A DNA stretch of 64,000 bases from Photobacterium malacitanum (GCF_900185615.1 NZ_FYAK01000002.1:248001-312000), one strand, 5' to 3'. Positions 48,296 through 58,137 are shown, numbered from the stretch's first letter. Notes: generated by a model not told the origin, from the letters alone. Made by a program: numbers and translations.

Positions 48296-48358
48296 CATAA
48301 TAGACTGAGCAATTTAATCTCTTTATGGTGTTAAGTGGTAATATTTATTAAACGTAAG

Positions 48359-48772
48359 TTACTCAAATTTGCAGCTAATTGATGTAATGGGTGTCTTTGA
48401 CGTTGAGAAGCATGCATAAACAGTTTGAGGTTTATGACGACGTAATTGTACATAGCCAGAATCAATATCATCCTCAGAGAAAGTGATAAGATGTGATTTT
48501 GCAGTCGTCATATCTGCATATGTCGCTTCAAACTCATCATTAATAGCATTAGCGACTTTATTTAATGTATGGGTTGTTTGAAAACTAATTGTTGCACAGC
48601 GCATAGGTGCTGAATGATGTACTGCTGCCATTTGGGTTTGTTTATCATAATTAACAGCTTCTATTGTTGGTTCTATATTAACGGCATCAAAGTGAGTAAC
48701 AGAACAAGTCGACTGAGCCATAACAGCACCAGAGAAGAGGTTTGCGAGTAAGAGCAGGGGCATCAGTTTCAT
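48359..48772 (-). CDS. hypothetical exported protein
   Basis: A 137-residue product with a signal peptide (MKLMPLLLLANLFSGAVMAQ) and four cysteines in the mature part, likely paired in the periplasm. I do not recognise the family. It stands alone. Confidence 0.6.
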   Translation of the reverse strand: MKLMPLLLLANLFSGAVMAQSTCSVTHFDAVNIEPTIEAVNYDKQTQMAAVHHSAPMRCATISFQTTHTLNKVANAINDEFEATYADMTTAKSHLITFSEDDIDSGYVQLRRHKPQTVYACFSTSKTPITSISCKFE

Positions 48773-48972
48773 TAAATAATTATCCTTTAATCGATTTGAT
48801 TCTTAACGTGCCTTTTTATCATATCTCGCAACCATAAACGTCAAAACAATTAACAAAGAACATAAAATGTCATATTTGTCATAGTAAAATCTAATTTTGA
48901 CACTTAAAGATGAAAACAAGCAGCAGAAAAATCGTATAGTTACTCCATCGACAACAAATAGAGTATATAATC

Positions 48973-49452
48973 ATGTCAACATTTACTATGACAAGTAACA
49001 GCATTGCAGAAGAACAGCATCACGATAAACGTTTTTCATTTAATAGTTTTGGTAATGATGGCGATAATATCTCACCTCAGTTAGCTTGGGAAAATGCTCC
49101 TGAAGGCACTAAGAGTTTTGCTGTTACATGTTTTGATCCAGATGCACCAACTGACTGTGGTTTTTGGCACTGGCAGGTAATTAATATTCCAGCATCAACC
49201 CATGAGCTTGCAGAAGGCGCATCTACCCATCTTGCTGCTGGTTTGGAAATGCGTAACGATTACGGTTTTAATGGTTACGGCGGCGCTTGCCCTCCAGAAG
49301 GCCATGGTGTTCACCGTTATGTATTCACCGTATGGGCATTGCCTTGTGAAAAAATGGAAGTACCAGATGACGCATCATGTGCTTTAGTAAGCTTTATGCT
49401 AAACGGTACAGCATTAGCTAAATCTACTATTACAGCTCATTACCAGCGTTAA
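48973..49452 (+). CDS. YbhB/YbcL-type PEBP protein
   Basis: A 159-residue phosphatidylethanolamine-binding-protein relative. The ligand-pocket motif appears as FDPDAPTDCGFWHW, and the segment GYGGACPPEGHGVHRYVFTVWAL is the second conserved block. Length matches E. coli YbhB (158). It has no signal peptide, so it is cytosolic. Function in bacteria is not established. Confidence 0.9.
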   Translation: MSTFTMTSNSIAEEQHHDKRFSFNSFGNDGDNISPQLAWENAPEGTKSFAVTCFDPDAPTDCGFWHWQVINIPASTHELAEGASTHLAAGLEMRNDYGFNGYGGACPPEGHGVHRYVFTVWALPCEKMEVPDDASCALVSFMLNGTALAKSTITAHYQR

Positions 49453-49555
49453 TCGTTCTAATGACAGTGAAAAAGAAAAGTCTCATTAATAGTATTTTAT
49501 TATGAGGCTTTCTTTTTTATATCTTTAATATCAACCTTTTAAAGGGAGGTGTTAC

Positions 49556-50332
49556 ATGTCAGATATTGTACAATGTATTCATTACAGTGGTCAAAAATCC
49601 CAGCAATTACGTAATGTTCCCTTTATCTATCCATCCATTGTTTGGGTACAAACAGGTGTAAAAAAATTACAATGGCAAAATGACTGGATTAGTATTGATC
49701 CCCAGCATTGGCTATTAACCTCTGGCCACTCACAACATACATTCATTAACCAACCCTCACAGAGTGTATTTTCATCTCTGCAGCTCTGTTTTTTCATTAA
49801 ACCGACCACAGAGCTCATCAATCGTTCACGTCACAACGCAACGAGCAATATTACGCCTGATTATCAATTTGATCACGCGGGTGAATATTTATTTATGAAT
49901 GTTATTAATATGCCGAAATCGTTACCACGTAACGTACAAGAGTGCATAGTGAATGCATTATTTGAGCATTTAGCAAATATCGGTAGATTACATCAACTAT
50001 TTAATTCACAAGATTTATCATGGCGTGACAAGCTTGTCGCTTTATTTAAACAACAGCCAGGGGAACAACATAGTATTGAATCAGCGTGTCAGCATTTTGG
50101 ATTAAGCAAATCGACTTTAATTCGCCGTCTACGTGAAGAATCAACTCAGTTCAGAGACGTTTTAGCTGAATTAAGAATGGGTTATGCATTAACGTTACTT
50201 CAAAAACAGCATTATACTCAGCTTGATTTAGCACAACTTTGTGGTTATCAGTCAGAAACAAGATTTGCACAACGGTTTAAAAAACAATTTGGCTTATCAC
50301 TTAAAGAATATCAGCAAACGATTTTAAACTAA
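49556..50332 (+). CDS. AraC-family regulator
   Basis: A 258-residue regulator with an N-terminal sensing domain and two C-terminal helix-turn-helix motifs (SIESACQHFGLSKSTLIRRLREES and YTQLDLAQLCGYQSETRFAQRFKKQFGLSLKEY). The ATG has a GGGAGG ribosome site. It follows the PEBP gene but is separated by a terminator-like hairpin. Target unknown. Confidence 0.88.
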   Translation: MSDIVQCIHYSGQKSQQLRNVPFIYPSIVWVQTGVKKLQWQNDWISIDPQHWLLTSGHSQHTFINQPSQSVFSSLQLCFFIKPTTELINRSRHNATSNITPDYQFDHAGEYLFMNVINMPKSLPRNVQECIVNALFEHLANIGRLHQLFNSQDLSWRDKLVALFKQQPGEQHSIESACQHFGLSKSTLIRRLREESTQFRDVLAELRMGYALTLLQKQHYTQLDLAQLCGYQSETRFAQRFKKQFGLSLKEYQQTILN

Positions 50333-50333
50333 A

Positions 50334-50362
50334 AAGGGTTGAACAATATTGCTCAACCCTTA
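50334..50362. terminator. bidirectional terminator
   Basis: AAGGGTTGA (50334-50342) and TCAACCCTT (50353-50361) enclose a self-complementary CAATATTG, making one long hairpin between convergent genes. Confidence 0.8.
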
Positions 50363-50375
50363 GTCAATTAATCTA

Positions 50376-51431
50376 TTATGCCGCAATGAACTTTTTATCT
50401 GTCCATCGCATGTCTGCAAACATCGGTCCTTGAATGGCTTCTGTAAATTTGATGCCGTTATGGACTGCATTCCACTCCATTATTTCAACGCCACCGTTTT
50501 CATTGATAATAACATCCCAACCGATAGATTGAACAAAAGGGTAGTTTTTATGCAATGCGATCACATCGTCACAAGCTTGTTTAAAATTGGGGATAACGAC
50601 CCCTTTAAAAGCCTTATTGGTGGTTGGATGTTGGTCTATTTCAAACCAGTCACTGGTATAGCCATTACTAAACAATTCACCTGAGTTTAAATCAATGCCA
50701 ACACGAATATTGGTTGAAGACTTAACAAATTCATCGGTTCCAATACCTAAACGTAAGTAAGCACCACGCACATCAACTTTGCCTTCAGGTGTTAACGCTG
50801 TAGTTAAGCGCATTGTTGCACCTGGTTTGGGGAATAACTCATTAAATATTTCATGCTGAACGATAAGGCGTTGGAATATACCTGATCCAATCTTCGCTAC
50901 TTTATCTAAACAGAACTCATCTTTATGGAAAAAGTGAATACCTTTTCCTTGAAAAGAAGAATTCAGCTTGTAGATAACAGTGTCGTGATCTTTAAACAAA
51001 TACTCTTTTACTTGTTCTGGTTTTAAAACGTCATTTGTCGCTGAAGCGCTATAAATACCACTCGAATAGCTCACTAGGTCAGGGAAAAGATCAGACTTTA
51101 ATAGCGAACCACTAATGTTTTTAATTTGAGCAGGTGTACCACTAATCCCGTTACTTTTAGGCAATACAATTTTGCCATAGTAGTTATCGGGGATCCAACC
51201 GTGTTTAAACTCACCACGCATTAATGAGTATACATATAACCACGGTGCATATTTGATATCACCAAGTATATTTTTAGCGTAATTATCACATTGTTCTTTG
51301 ATATTTTGAGGTAGTTTGCCTTTAGAGTGCTCTAAGTTAGCAAGCACAGCCATTGCTTCTTTGTTTAATGCAGCGTTATATCGATAGTCTTGAATATATG
51401 TAATTGCTTTTTTAATATCTTTGACTTTCAT
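50376..51431 (-). CDS. sugar-transfer-associated ATP-grasp protein, copy 1
   Basis: A 351-residue cytosolic protein. The ATP-grasp core is spread over about residues 90-345: FPKPGATMRLTTALTPEGKVDVRGAYLRLG and GWDVIINENGGVEIMEWNAVHNG contain the Mg2+-ATP ligands (E and N). This matches the ATP-grasp family found near polysaccharide or sugar-transferase genes (ATPgrasp_ST type). The substrate is unknown. A close paralogue lies upstream, 363 bp away, on the same strand. Confidence 0.78.
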   Translation of the reverse strand: MKVKDIKKAITYIQDYRYNAALNKEAMAVLANLEHSKGKLPQNIKEQCDNYAKNILGDIKYAPWLYVYSLMRGEFKHGWIPDNYYGKIVLPKSNGISGTPAQIKNISGSLLKSDLFPDLVSYSSGIYSASATNDVLKPEQVKEYLFKDHDTVIYKLNSSFQGKGIHFFHKDEFCLDKVAKIGSGIFQRLIVQHEIFNELFPKPGATMRLTTALTPEGKVDVRGAYLRLGIGTDEFVKSSTNIRVGIDLNSGELFSNGYTSDWFEIDQHPTTNKAFKGVVIPNFKQACDDVIALHKNYPFVQSIGWDVIINENGGVEIMEWNAVHNGIKFTEAIQGPMFADMRWTDKKFIAA

Positions 51432-51794
51432 AAAATCAGTATCTCATCCAAATAATGCATGCTTTAAACATTACATATTAATCTTTATTAACTAACAATA
51501 ATTACATGTTTATTGTTATTCGATTTGGAAAAAATAACATGTAAGTATGTTTATACATAGATCTTATTTTTGTATATTAAAAAAAATGACATAAAAAACA
51601 CATAACAATAAAAATCATCATGATGTTTAATGCAATAAGAACAGAATTAATATAAATACTTAATTGTTAACAGGTTGGTATTTGCTGTGAAAATAAAGCA
51701 CGCACCAATGATAAATGTGGCGTATGCTTTATTTGAGTATGATTATAGTAGTACTAAAATAATAGTAGACTAAATATTAAATAGTGAAATGCTA
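51432..51794. other. intergenic region between the two ATP-grasp genes
   Basis: About 360 bp, very AT-rich. Apart from the hairpin at 51691-51734 I see no gene or repeat. The first ATP-grasp gene probably has its own promoter here. Confidence 0.45.
51691..51734 (-). terminator. terminator of ATP-grasp copy 2
   Basis: AAATAAAGCA (51691-51700) pairs with TGCTTTATTT (51725-51734), extended inward by CGC and GCG. Read on the minus strand it ends with a T-containing tract after the copy 2 stop. Confidence 0.6.
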
Positions 51795-52844
51795 CTATAA
51801 TGATAAAAAGGATTTATCACACCAAGGTAGATCAGTAAATGACGGTCCTTGAACAGCTTCAGTGAACGTTATGCTATTATGGATTGCATTCCACTCCATA
51901 ATTTCAACATTATTGTCAGTATTAATTGTTACATCCCAACCAATTGATTGCACGTATGGGTAACGGCTATGAAGTTCTTCTACGCTAGCACGAGCTTGAG
52001 CAAAATTAGGTAATATAACGCCCTTAAATGCTTTTTTAGTATTAGGGTGCTCATTAATTTCATTCCACTCAGTGGTATAACCTTTATCAGATAATGCACC
52101 TGTTTCAATATCAATAGCGACACGAATATTAGTTGCAGAGCGTACATACTCATCAGTGCCTACACCTAAACGCAAATAAGCCGCTTTTAAGCAAGTAGTG
52201 CCGTCTGGTTTTAATACCGTGGTTAAACGCATAGTTGCGCCTGGTTTTGGAAATAATTCATCAAAAACAGCATGTTGCTTTATAATTTTTTGAAAAATCC
52301 CCGAGCCTTTTTTCATAACATCGGTAATAGAGAAATTATCTTTGGTATAAAAGAAAATTCCGCGGCCTTGGTTAGAAGAGTTAACCTTAAAAATAACGCT
52401 ATCACGGCCATCAAAAAGGTAGTCTGCAATCTCATCTGCAGCTAACACTCGATTCTCAAGTGGAATACTAAATATACCACTTGAATAACACACTAAATCT
52501 GGAAATAAAGTAGAATTAAACAGTTTAGACGTTATATTTTTAATTTGCGCCGGTGTTCCGCTAATACCATTACATTTAGGTAATACAACCTTTCCATAAT
52601 AATTATCTGGAATCCAGCCTTCTTTAAATTCACCACGAATAATTGAGTATACATATAGCCAAGGTGCATATTTGATATCACCCAGTTTTTCTATTGCATA
52701 TTTATCACACTGCTGTTTGATACTATCAGCTAATTTGCCTTTTGTTTTCTCAACTTCAGAAAGAATCGTCAATGCCTTGTTTTTATGCATGTCATGATAG
52801 CGGTAATTCTGAACAGTAGTAATAATGTTTTTTATTTTATTCAT
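51795..52844 (-). CDS. sugar-transfer-associated ATP-grasp protein, copy 2
   Basis: A 349-residue paralogue of the neighbouring gene, collinear over its whole length: LGDIKYAPWLYVYSIIRGEFKEGWIPDNYYGKVVLPK, FPKPGATMRLTTVLKPDGT and GWDVTINTDNNVEIMEWNAIHN. Both share the same N-terminal helical region (about residues 1-60) and the same catalytic residues, so they are likely both active. The tandem arrangement suggests duplication followed by divergence. Confidence 0.78.
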   Translation of the reverse strand: MNKIKNIITTVQNYRYHDMHKNKALTILSEVEKTKGKLADSIKQQCDKYAIEKLGDIKYAPWLYVYSIIRGEFKEGWIPDNYYGKVVLPKCNGISGTPAQIKNITSKLFNSTLFPDLVCYSSGIFSIPLENRVLAADEIADYLFDGRDSVIFKVNSSNQGRGIFFYTKDNFSITDVMKKGSGIFQKIIKQHAVFDELFPKPGATMRLTTVLKPDGTTCLKAAYLRLGVGTDEYVRSATNIRVAIDIETGALSDKGYTTEWNEINEHPNTKKAFKGVILPNFAQARASVEELHSRYPYVQSIGWDVTINTDNNVEIMEWNAIHNSITFTEAVQGPSFTDLPWCDKSFLSL

Positions 52845-53253
52845 TTGGTAAATCTTTTACAGTTCTTTGATATTTATAAATAGTCACATAAAAAATAATT
52901 TTATTCAATGATTGTCGTATCTGTTTATATTATTAGATATTAATCTTAGTTTTTATTGTGATAGGTATAGTAATGACGGATATTTGCTGTTATTTATATT
53001 ATTAATATTTATAGCTTTTTCTTTTCGAAAAACAAAAATTATAATACAGAGTTATATTTCCCATAAAAAAAGCATCACACATAAATAAATATTATATATA
53101 TTCTAAACATATATTAATAACAATTCTTCATGGCGCGGACAGGACAAATCAGGTTTATAAATCAAAAAGTAACCATTACTGCCGTAATTGATATGTATTA
53201 AATTATCATTTACTCTCATTACAATAACTTTTTGTAATAATGCGCGGTAAATA
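52845..53253. other. intergenic, no gene seen
   Basis: About 410 bp of very AT-rich divergent promoter space between the second ATP-grasp gene and the LysR gene. No open reading frame, hairpin or repeat that I would defend. Confidence 0.4.
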
Positions 53254-54141
53254 ATGATTAATCCCCAATGGCTAACAACCTTTAAAACATTAATAGATAC
53301 AGGGCATTTCACACACACGGCTGATGTTTTACACATGACGCAGCCAGGTGTAAGCCAACATATTAAAAAGTTAGAACAAGCTTGTGGCTATCCGCTGATC
53401 ACCCGTTATAACAAACAATTTGAGATCACAGAGCAGGGAATGCTTGTCTATCAATATGCTCAGCAACAAACATTGCAGTATCAAAGCTTAATCAACAGCC
53501 TACAAACTGACAGTCCTCATGCTGGTATCTGTAAATTAGCTTGTTCAGGCTCGTTTGCTTTATCGTTATACCCGCAGTTATTAGGTTTACAGCAACAATA
53601 CCCTCAGCTTCATTTTCATCTCGAAGCTGCACCTAATCATAAAATTTTGGAAGATATTGAAACGAATAGCATTGATATGGGTATTGTTACTCAACCACCT
53701 GAAAATGATAAACTAAAAGCAACTGTTATTGGCCAAGAACAATTATGTTTAGTGTTACCGCTACGCTATAAAGATACTGATGTTAATCTCGAACTATTAA
53801 CCGATTGTGGGCTTATTAATCACCCAGATGCCGAGTATTATCTAACCAAATATTTTCGTAGTTGCGGCCAAACACATTTAGTCGATATTAAAATTGAGCA
53901 ATTACCGATGACGAGCTACATCAATCAACTTAGTCAGATTTTAATCGCTGTTGCTGAAGGGATAGGGTTTACCGTTTTACCTCAAAGCGCTATTGCACAC
54001 TTTTTCGATAAACATAAACTATACATTGCGCCGCCATTAACAGCCGTAACTGAAAAACTGTACATCATTCAAAAACAACATCGTCAGTTACCGGCACGTT
54101 ATCAAACAATAATGCCATTACTAACAAAAATAAGTCATTAA
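53254..54141 (+). CDS. LysR-family regulator
   Basis: A 295-residue LysR protein with the N-terminal helix-turn-helix (FKTLIDTGHFTHTADVLHMTQPGVSQHIKKLEQACGYPLITR) and a full substrate-binding domain. It is divergent from the ATP-grasp pair, but 410 bp separate them, so control of that pair is only possible. Confidence 0.88.
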   Translation: MINPQWLTTFKTLIDTGHFTHTADVLHMTQPGVSQHIKKLEQACGYPLITRYNKQFEITEQGMLVYQYAQQQTLQYQSLINSLQTDSPHAGICKLACSGSFALSLYPQLLGLQQQYPQLHFHLEAAPNHKILEDIETNSIDMGIVTQPPENDKLKATVIGQEQLCLVLPLRYKDTDVNLELLTDCGLINHPDAEYYLTKYFRSCGQTHLVDIKIEQLPMTSYINQLSQILIAVAEGIGFTVLPQSAIAHFFDKHKLYIAPPLTAVTEKLYIIQKQHRQLPARYQTIMPLLTKISH

Positions 54142-54257
54142 ATAGATGATTAAACAAGCAATAATGACTTTGTTTTAATACATAATTTGATCTTCTCTAT
54201 AAAATAGACTTTAAATAGCCCATAGATAACCAATGCGTGTTTACAGAGGGATAGCTC

Positions 54258-54596
54258 ATGAAAAAGTCGACAAAGTCTGCCATCGCAGTCCTTAGTGGAA
54301 TCGTGATATGCAGTTTAGTATTTACAATCATCAAAAGTGAACAAACGACAAAGAGCAGTACCGTCATCGAGCAGACACAAGATAACACTGCCGTTAAGTT
54401 GCCTGCTACTGCATTGCCAAAAGCAAAAAATTCAGACTCAACACCAGCACAACAAGTGAAAGATAAGCCTTATAAATGCAGTGATTTTGATCCTAAAACA
54501 GGAGGTTTAAAAGGGTGGACTGCTGATATGGGCGTTGGGCCAGCAATACCAGAGCAATTACTTCCTAAAGATTGCCCAGCACTTCAACACCGATAA
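54258..54596 (+). CDS. hypothetical membrane-anchored protein
   Basis: A 112-residue protein with an N-terminal membrane anchor (SAIAVLSGIVICSLVFTII), a low-complexity linker rich in Thr, Ala and Lys, and a short C-terminal segment with two cysteines (KCSDFDPKTGGLKGW ... PKDCPAL) that could form a disulphide. I do not recognise the family. Confidence 0.6.
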   Translation: MKKSTKSAIAVLSGIVICSLVFTIIKSEQTTKSSTVIEQTQDNTAVKLPATALPKAKNSDSTPAQQVKDKPYKCSDFDPKTGGLKGWTADMGVGPAIPEQLLPKDCPALQHR

Positions 54597-54613
54597 TCAC
54601 ATAATATCGCTCA

Positions 54614-54645
54614 GCCCTCCAGATCATCGTTTTCGGAGGGCCTTT
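54614..54645 (+). terminator. terminator
   Basis: GCCCTCC (54614-54620) and GGAGGGC (54635-54641), followed by CTTTGTT. It ends the membrane-anchored hypothetical gene. Confidence 0.72.
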
Positions 54646-54673
54646 GTTCGCTTAGTTATATATAGGCAATCAA

Positions 54674-55144
54674 CTAAGGTTGCACTGAAATCGCAATATT
54701 TTTGCTTTCCCAGCTGTTTTTCTCCCATGAGCGGCCGTAATTAAGCTTTAGTTCTCCAACACCAGCAGCAACCACCTCAAAAGTATATGAACGTAAACCT
54801 GCGCAACCGACCATGCCTTTCTTACATTGTGGCAAATTCTGATAATCAACGCTCAACAACATTAATGAGTTTGGCATTGAGCGCAGCGCCCAAGAAGAAC
54901 CAGTAGAGGGATTAGCGGGTAAACTTAATTTAAACGTTTGGCCTAGCTTCATCGTTACGGCTTGTTTTTGATCAGTCGGTAAACATGTTTTTTGCGGTAC
55001 TTTACTATAATCGCCAGTCACAATAGTGGTAAAACCCGCGTCACATACAGGTTTCGGTACTGATTGCGCTTGTTCAGACGCAAATGCACCACCACTGATA
55101 GTTACAAATGTTGTTGCTAATAGAATGTGTTTCATTGCTTTCAT
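54674..55144 (-). CDS. chagasin-family (I42) cysteine-protease inhibitor
   Basis: A 156-residue exported protein whose mature domain carries the three chagasin loops: NPSTGSSW (usual NPTTGYxW), GCAGLRSYTFEV and YGRSWE (usual RPWE). The ATG at 55144, with AAGGA upstream, gives the signal peptide MKAMKHILLATTFVTISGGAFA. Such inhibitors block papain-type proteases in the periplasm or outside the cell. Confidence 0.83.
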   Translation of the reverse strand: MKAMKHILLATTFVTISGGAFASEQAQSVPKPVCDAGFTTIVTGDYSKVPQKTCLPTDQKQAVTMKLGQTFKLSLPANPSTGSSWALRSMPNSLMLLSVDYQNLPQCKKGMVGCAGLRSYTFEVVAAGVGELKLNYGRSWEKNSWESKNIAISVQP

Positions 55145-55344
55145 GTCACTGTCCTTCATATTTGTTGTTTCTTTATTAGCCTAACAAATAACCCAGTGCT
55201 TACGCTAGACCAGTAAAAAACCGTCAGCAATGGGTAAAAACCTGACGATAATGTCCAAAAAACAACCAACTGTTAATATTCAGTTGCGTTTTACTGTAAA
55301 CAATCAATAATACAGCTCTAAAAATTAAAAACAAAAGAGTCAAT

Positions 55345-55542
55345 ATGTCAGGTACAAACCGTTCTAATATCCATGTTGGTTTAGACGTTCAAATCGTATT
55401 AAAGCAAGATCAACGTAGCGGCACGCTAACATCAGGTACGGTTGAGAAAATACTTACCAACTCACCAACACATCCCCATGGCATAAAAGTACGCCTAACA
55501 ACAGGTGATGTCGGCCGAGTGAAAGTGATCCTTTCAAAGTAG
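55345..55542 (+). CDS. YwbE family protein
   Basis: A 65-residue protein with the family pattern NIHVGLDVQIVLKQDQRSGTLTSGTVEKILTNSPTHPHGIKVRL and the C-terminal GRVKVIL. The YwbE family is widespread, basic and of unknown function. The ATG follows AAAAGAG, which is weak as a ribosome site. Confidence 0.85.
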   Translation: MSGTNRSNIHVGLDVQIVLKQDQRSGTLTSGTVEKILTNSPTHPHGIKVRLTTGDVGRVKVILSK

Positions 55543-55664
55543 GTCGCCAACAAACAACTTACCATCGTATTTAATCCAATCATAACCAAAGCCAAGCCTG
55601 GTTTTGTTATATCAACATGCCATTAATTCGGCATTTTGATCGCACTACATAGAAAGAGAACATC

Positions 55665-56435
55665 GTGAATCGAACCAATATTATGCTTCTAAGTGTCGCA
55701 CTCTTACCGACGCTAGCATTTGCACAAACTCCACAAGGTAACACCACTAACCAATCATTCAGCAAAGCTAAAAAGATCATGCAGCAGCAGATCTATACTA
55801 ACCCTGTAGATATGAAAACTATTTACTGTGGCGCTGATTTTAATAATAAAAAATACGTTACATTACCTTCAGGCTTTACAACTGACGTATATAAAAAGCG
55901 CGTTAAACGTTGGGAAGCAGAACACGTAGTACCTGCGGAGAACTTTGGTCGCGCATTTAGTGAATGGCGTGATGGCGCTAAAGTTTGTGTTGATAGCAAA
56001 GGCAAATCATTTAAAGGCCGTAAGTGTGCTGAAAAAGCCAATGCTGAATACCGTTTAATGCAATCAGACCTTTATAACTTATTCCCAGCAGTAGGTGCTG
56101 TGAATGCGGCTCGCCAGAACTACAACTATGTTATGCTGCCGAAAACAGCAAGCAAAGACTATCGTTCGTTTGGTAGTTGCGACATGATCATTGATAAAAA
56201 AGACCATGATGCACAGCCGCCAGAGCGCGCACGTGGTGTTATCGCCCGTACCTACATGTATTTTGAAGCCGTATACCCAAGCTACAAAATGAGCCGTCAG
56301 CAGCGTCAATTAATGACAGCATGGGATAAGCAATACCCAGTAACAAAATGGGAATGTGAACGTGCAGCTAAAATTCAAAAAATTCAAGGCAATGTGGATC
56401 CTATCTTAGCTTCACGCTGTAAAAACATCGGCTAA
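55665..56435 (+). CDS. endA: endonuclease I (extracellular/periplasmic DNase)
   Basis: A 256-residue nuclease of the EndA/Dns family. A signal peptide (MNRTNIMLLSVALLPTLAFA) precedes the active-site region AEHVVPAENFG, with catalytic histidine, and the conserved LYNLFPAVGAVNAARQNY segment. Eight cysteines are compatible with disulphides in the periplasm. The start is a GTG at 55665. A later ATG at 55683 leaves a shortened but still plausible signal peptide. Confidence 0.92.
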   Translation: MNRTNIMLLSVALLPTLAFAQTPQGNTTNQSFSKAKKIMQQQIYTNPVDMKTIYCGADFNNKKYVTLPSGFTTDVYKKRVKRWEAEHVVPAENFGRAFSEWRDGAKVCVDSKGKSFKGRKCAEKANAEYRLMQSDLYNLFPAVGAVNAARQNYNYVMLPKTASKDYRSFGSCDMIIDKKDHDAQPPERARGVIARTYMYFEAVYPSYKMSRQQRQLMTAWDKQYPVTKWECERAAKIQKIQGNVDPILASRCKNIG

Positions 56436-56460
56436 AACCGACTTGAAATAACACTGTTAA

Positions 56461-56492
56461 AATCCATATTTCGCGATATGGATTTTTTTTGT
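56461..56492 (+). terminator. endA terminator
   Basis: AATCCATAT (56461-56469) and ATATGGATT (56476-56484), followed by a T run. Confidence 0.88.
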
Positions 56493-56812
56493 TTTTTTAT
56501 AAAAGCAATAAAAGCCTAATACAACAATGATAAGCACCTTCAAAGGTTAACAAAAATCAGGTTAGGTAAGGTTAATGTTATGATCTTAGTGGGATTATCG
56601 ACGGCTGATAGCATTAATAACAGGTGCTAGTTATCAAAACGAAACTAAACGCTATTAATATTTCATTTTTTGTCGTTTTATATGCTACGCTATAAATGTA
56701 ACGAGCTAGAAATACAATTTGGTTAACCGTTCAATCAGTTAACTCATTGTATTAACATATTATTTATATTGTATATTACACAAAATTTTATTTATTGGAG
56801 TACCATTTATTA
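56493..56812. other. intergenic, no gene seen
   Basis: About 320 bp between the endA terminator and a small helical-protein gene. AT-rich with no open reading frame or repeat that I can support. The region near 56690-56790 probably contains the promoter for the next gene. Confidence 0.4.
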
Positions 56813-56983
56813 ATGAGCAGCAATCGTAGAACCCAGAATCTATTAGCTACCCTTACAAAAAAGCTTTCTAAGTTACAAGCCATGTCTAAATCTACTCGAG
56901 ATGGTGCAAGTAAAGCACGTTACACTGCTGAAATTGAAAAAATTGAAATAGAGCTTAGTAAGCTTAAACAAACTGCAGAATAG
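56813..56983 (+). CDS. small basic helical protein, unknown
   Basis: The ATG at 56813, after TTGGAG, gives a 56-residue protein predicted to be mostly one or two helices (LATLTKKLSKLQAMSKSTRDGASKARYTAEIEKIEIELSKLKQ), rich in Lys and Ser with heptad-like spacing. An upstream TTG would add six residues. Family not recognised. Confidence 0.55.
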   Translation: MSSNRRTQNLLATLTKKLSKLQAMSKSTRDGASKARYTAEIEKIEIELSKLKQTAE

Positions 56984-57179
56984 AATCGTTCTATTTAAGA
57001 TGTTTGGCCTACTACTATTTCAACAATAGTAGTAGGTTAGTCAACCGTAATTACCACCATTGTTACTCACACATCCCCAACATAAACAGCCTTTTCCAGC
57101 CTTTAACCACTTTATTTATTGTTACTGTTATTTATCCCTTGTAGGGGATAAAAGATTAAAAATCTATTAATTATAAACG

Positions 57180-57539
57180 TTAATAGCGGCTGCCCATGCC
57201 AAAGCGATTCGACATATCATCCTCTATTCGACCACCTTTCCATCCACCTAACGTGAGTAGGTTAAGCACATCTTGTCCGGTGTAATCATTGCCGTCAAAG
57301 AAATCGTGCGACACATCATTACGTATTGATTTCAGAACGGGGGTTTGCTCAATATTCATATCGTGCGGATCAGCATACAAAGCCACAGCAATTTGATATT
57401 GCCGCGCACTAAAGTCACTAGTACTGGCTTTAATTTGACCTAAAGAGAAAAAATCGCGACTGCCATAACCTTTTATCAATTTTGCAGAAAGTAACTTGAT
57501 TACTTTTTTAATGCGATGACGCTGAATAACTCTAAGCAA
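57180..57539 (-). CDS. DUF6559-like small protein
   Basis: A TTG at 57539 with the strong ribosome site GGAGGGG 6 bp upstream gives a 119-residue product starting LLRVIQRHRIKKVIKLLSAKL, a basic helical start seen in Vibrio proteins of this type. Upstream ATGs at 57554 and 57566 are in frame, but the first overlaps the ribosome site. The family name is from memory and the function is unknown. Confidence 0.55.
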   Translation of the reverse strand: MLRVIQRHRIKKVIKLLSAKLIKGYGSRDFFSLGQIKASTSDFSARQYQIAVALYADPHDMNIEQTPVLKSIRNDVSHDFFDGNDYTGQDVLNLLTLGGWKGGRIEDDMSNRFGMGSRY

Positions 57540-57771
57540 AGTGATCCCCTCCATTAAACCAATCAATAAGTTGTTATGTTACTGAAAAGAGCATAGTTCG
57601 TATAATCATTTCAGTATACCGTAAGAGTGACACTGTAACTAATAAACCATCATCATAGAGGTGACATCAACGCGCGCAAAATAACGCCCTTAAAATTTAT
57701 TCTCATAACGGTGAAATTTTTTTTTTAGTGCAAAGTTCTATTACTTCAAGAATTGGCACATAGGGAACAAT

Positions 57772-58137
57772 ATGCTTAAAAATATCACAATAGCTTTAGG
57801 GGCAGGGTTTATTGGTAGTATCGCCAATGTTGCTGCGATTTATCTCATCAACCCATTACAAGGATTATCCCAACCCGATCATATATTTGTCTATAAACAG
57901 GTTTTTTGGGGCGGTTTATGGGCACTGCTTTATTGCTTGCCTTTTTTAAAACAGAGATGGTTTATCAAAGGTATCGTCGTCGGTTTTATCGCAAGTTTAT
58001 GTACTTTCTTTGTCTTTCAAACTATTCCTGTCACGCCAATTAATATCATAAAAGCGTTGATAGTTAATATTGTTGCATGGGGAGGATGCTCATCGTTCTT
58101 TTTTTATAAAGCAACAACATCTGACAATACGTTATAA
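57772..58137 (+). CDS. small integral membrane protein, unknown
   Basis: A 121-residue protein with four hydrophobic segments (about residues 5-25, 43-60, 67-85 and 93-112) and a short polar C-terminus. I do not recognise it, but the four evenly spaced helices resemble small YrvD/DUF-type membrane proteins. It lies 27 bp upstream of the next gene and is probably co-transcribed. Confidence 0.62.
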   Translation: MLKNITIALGAGFIGSIANVAAIYLINPLQGLSQPDHIFVYKQVFWGGLWALLYCLPFLKQRWFIKGIVVGFIASLCTFFVFQTIPVTPINIIKALIVNIVAWGGCSSFFFYKATTSDNTL

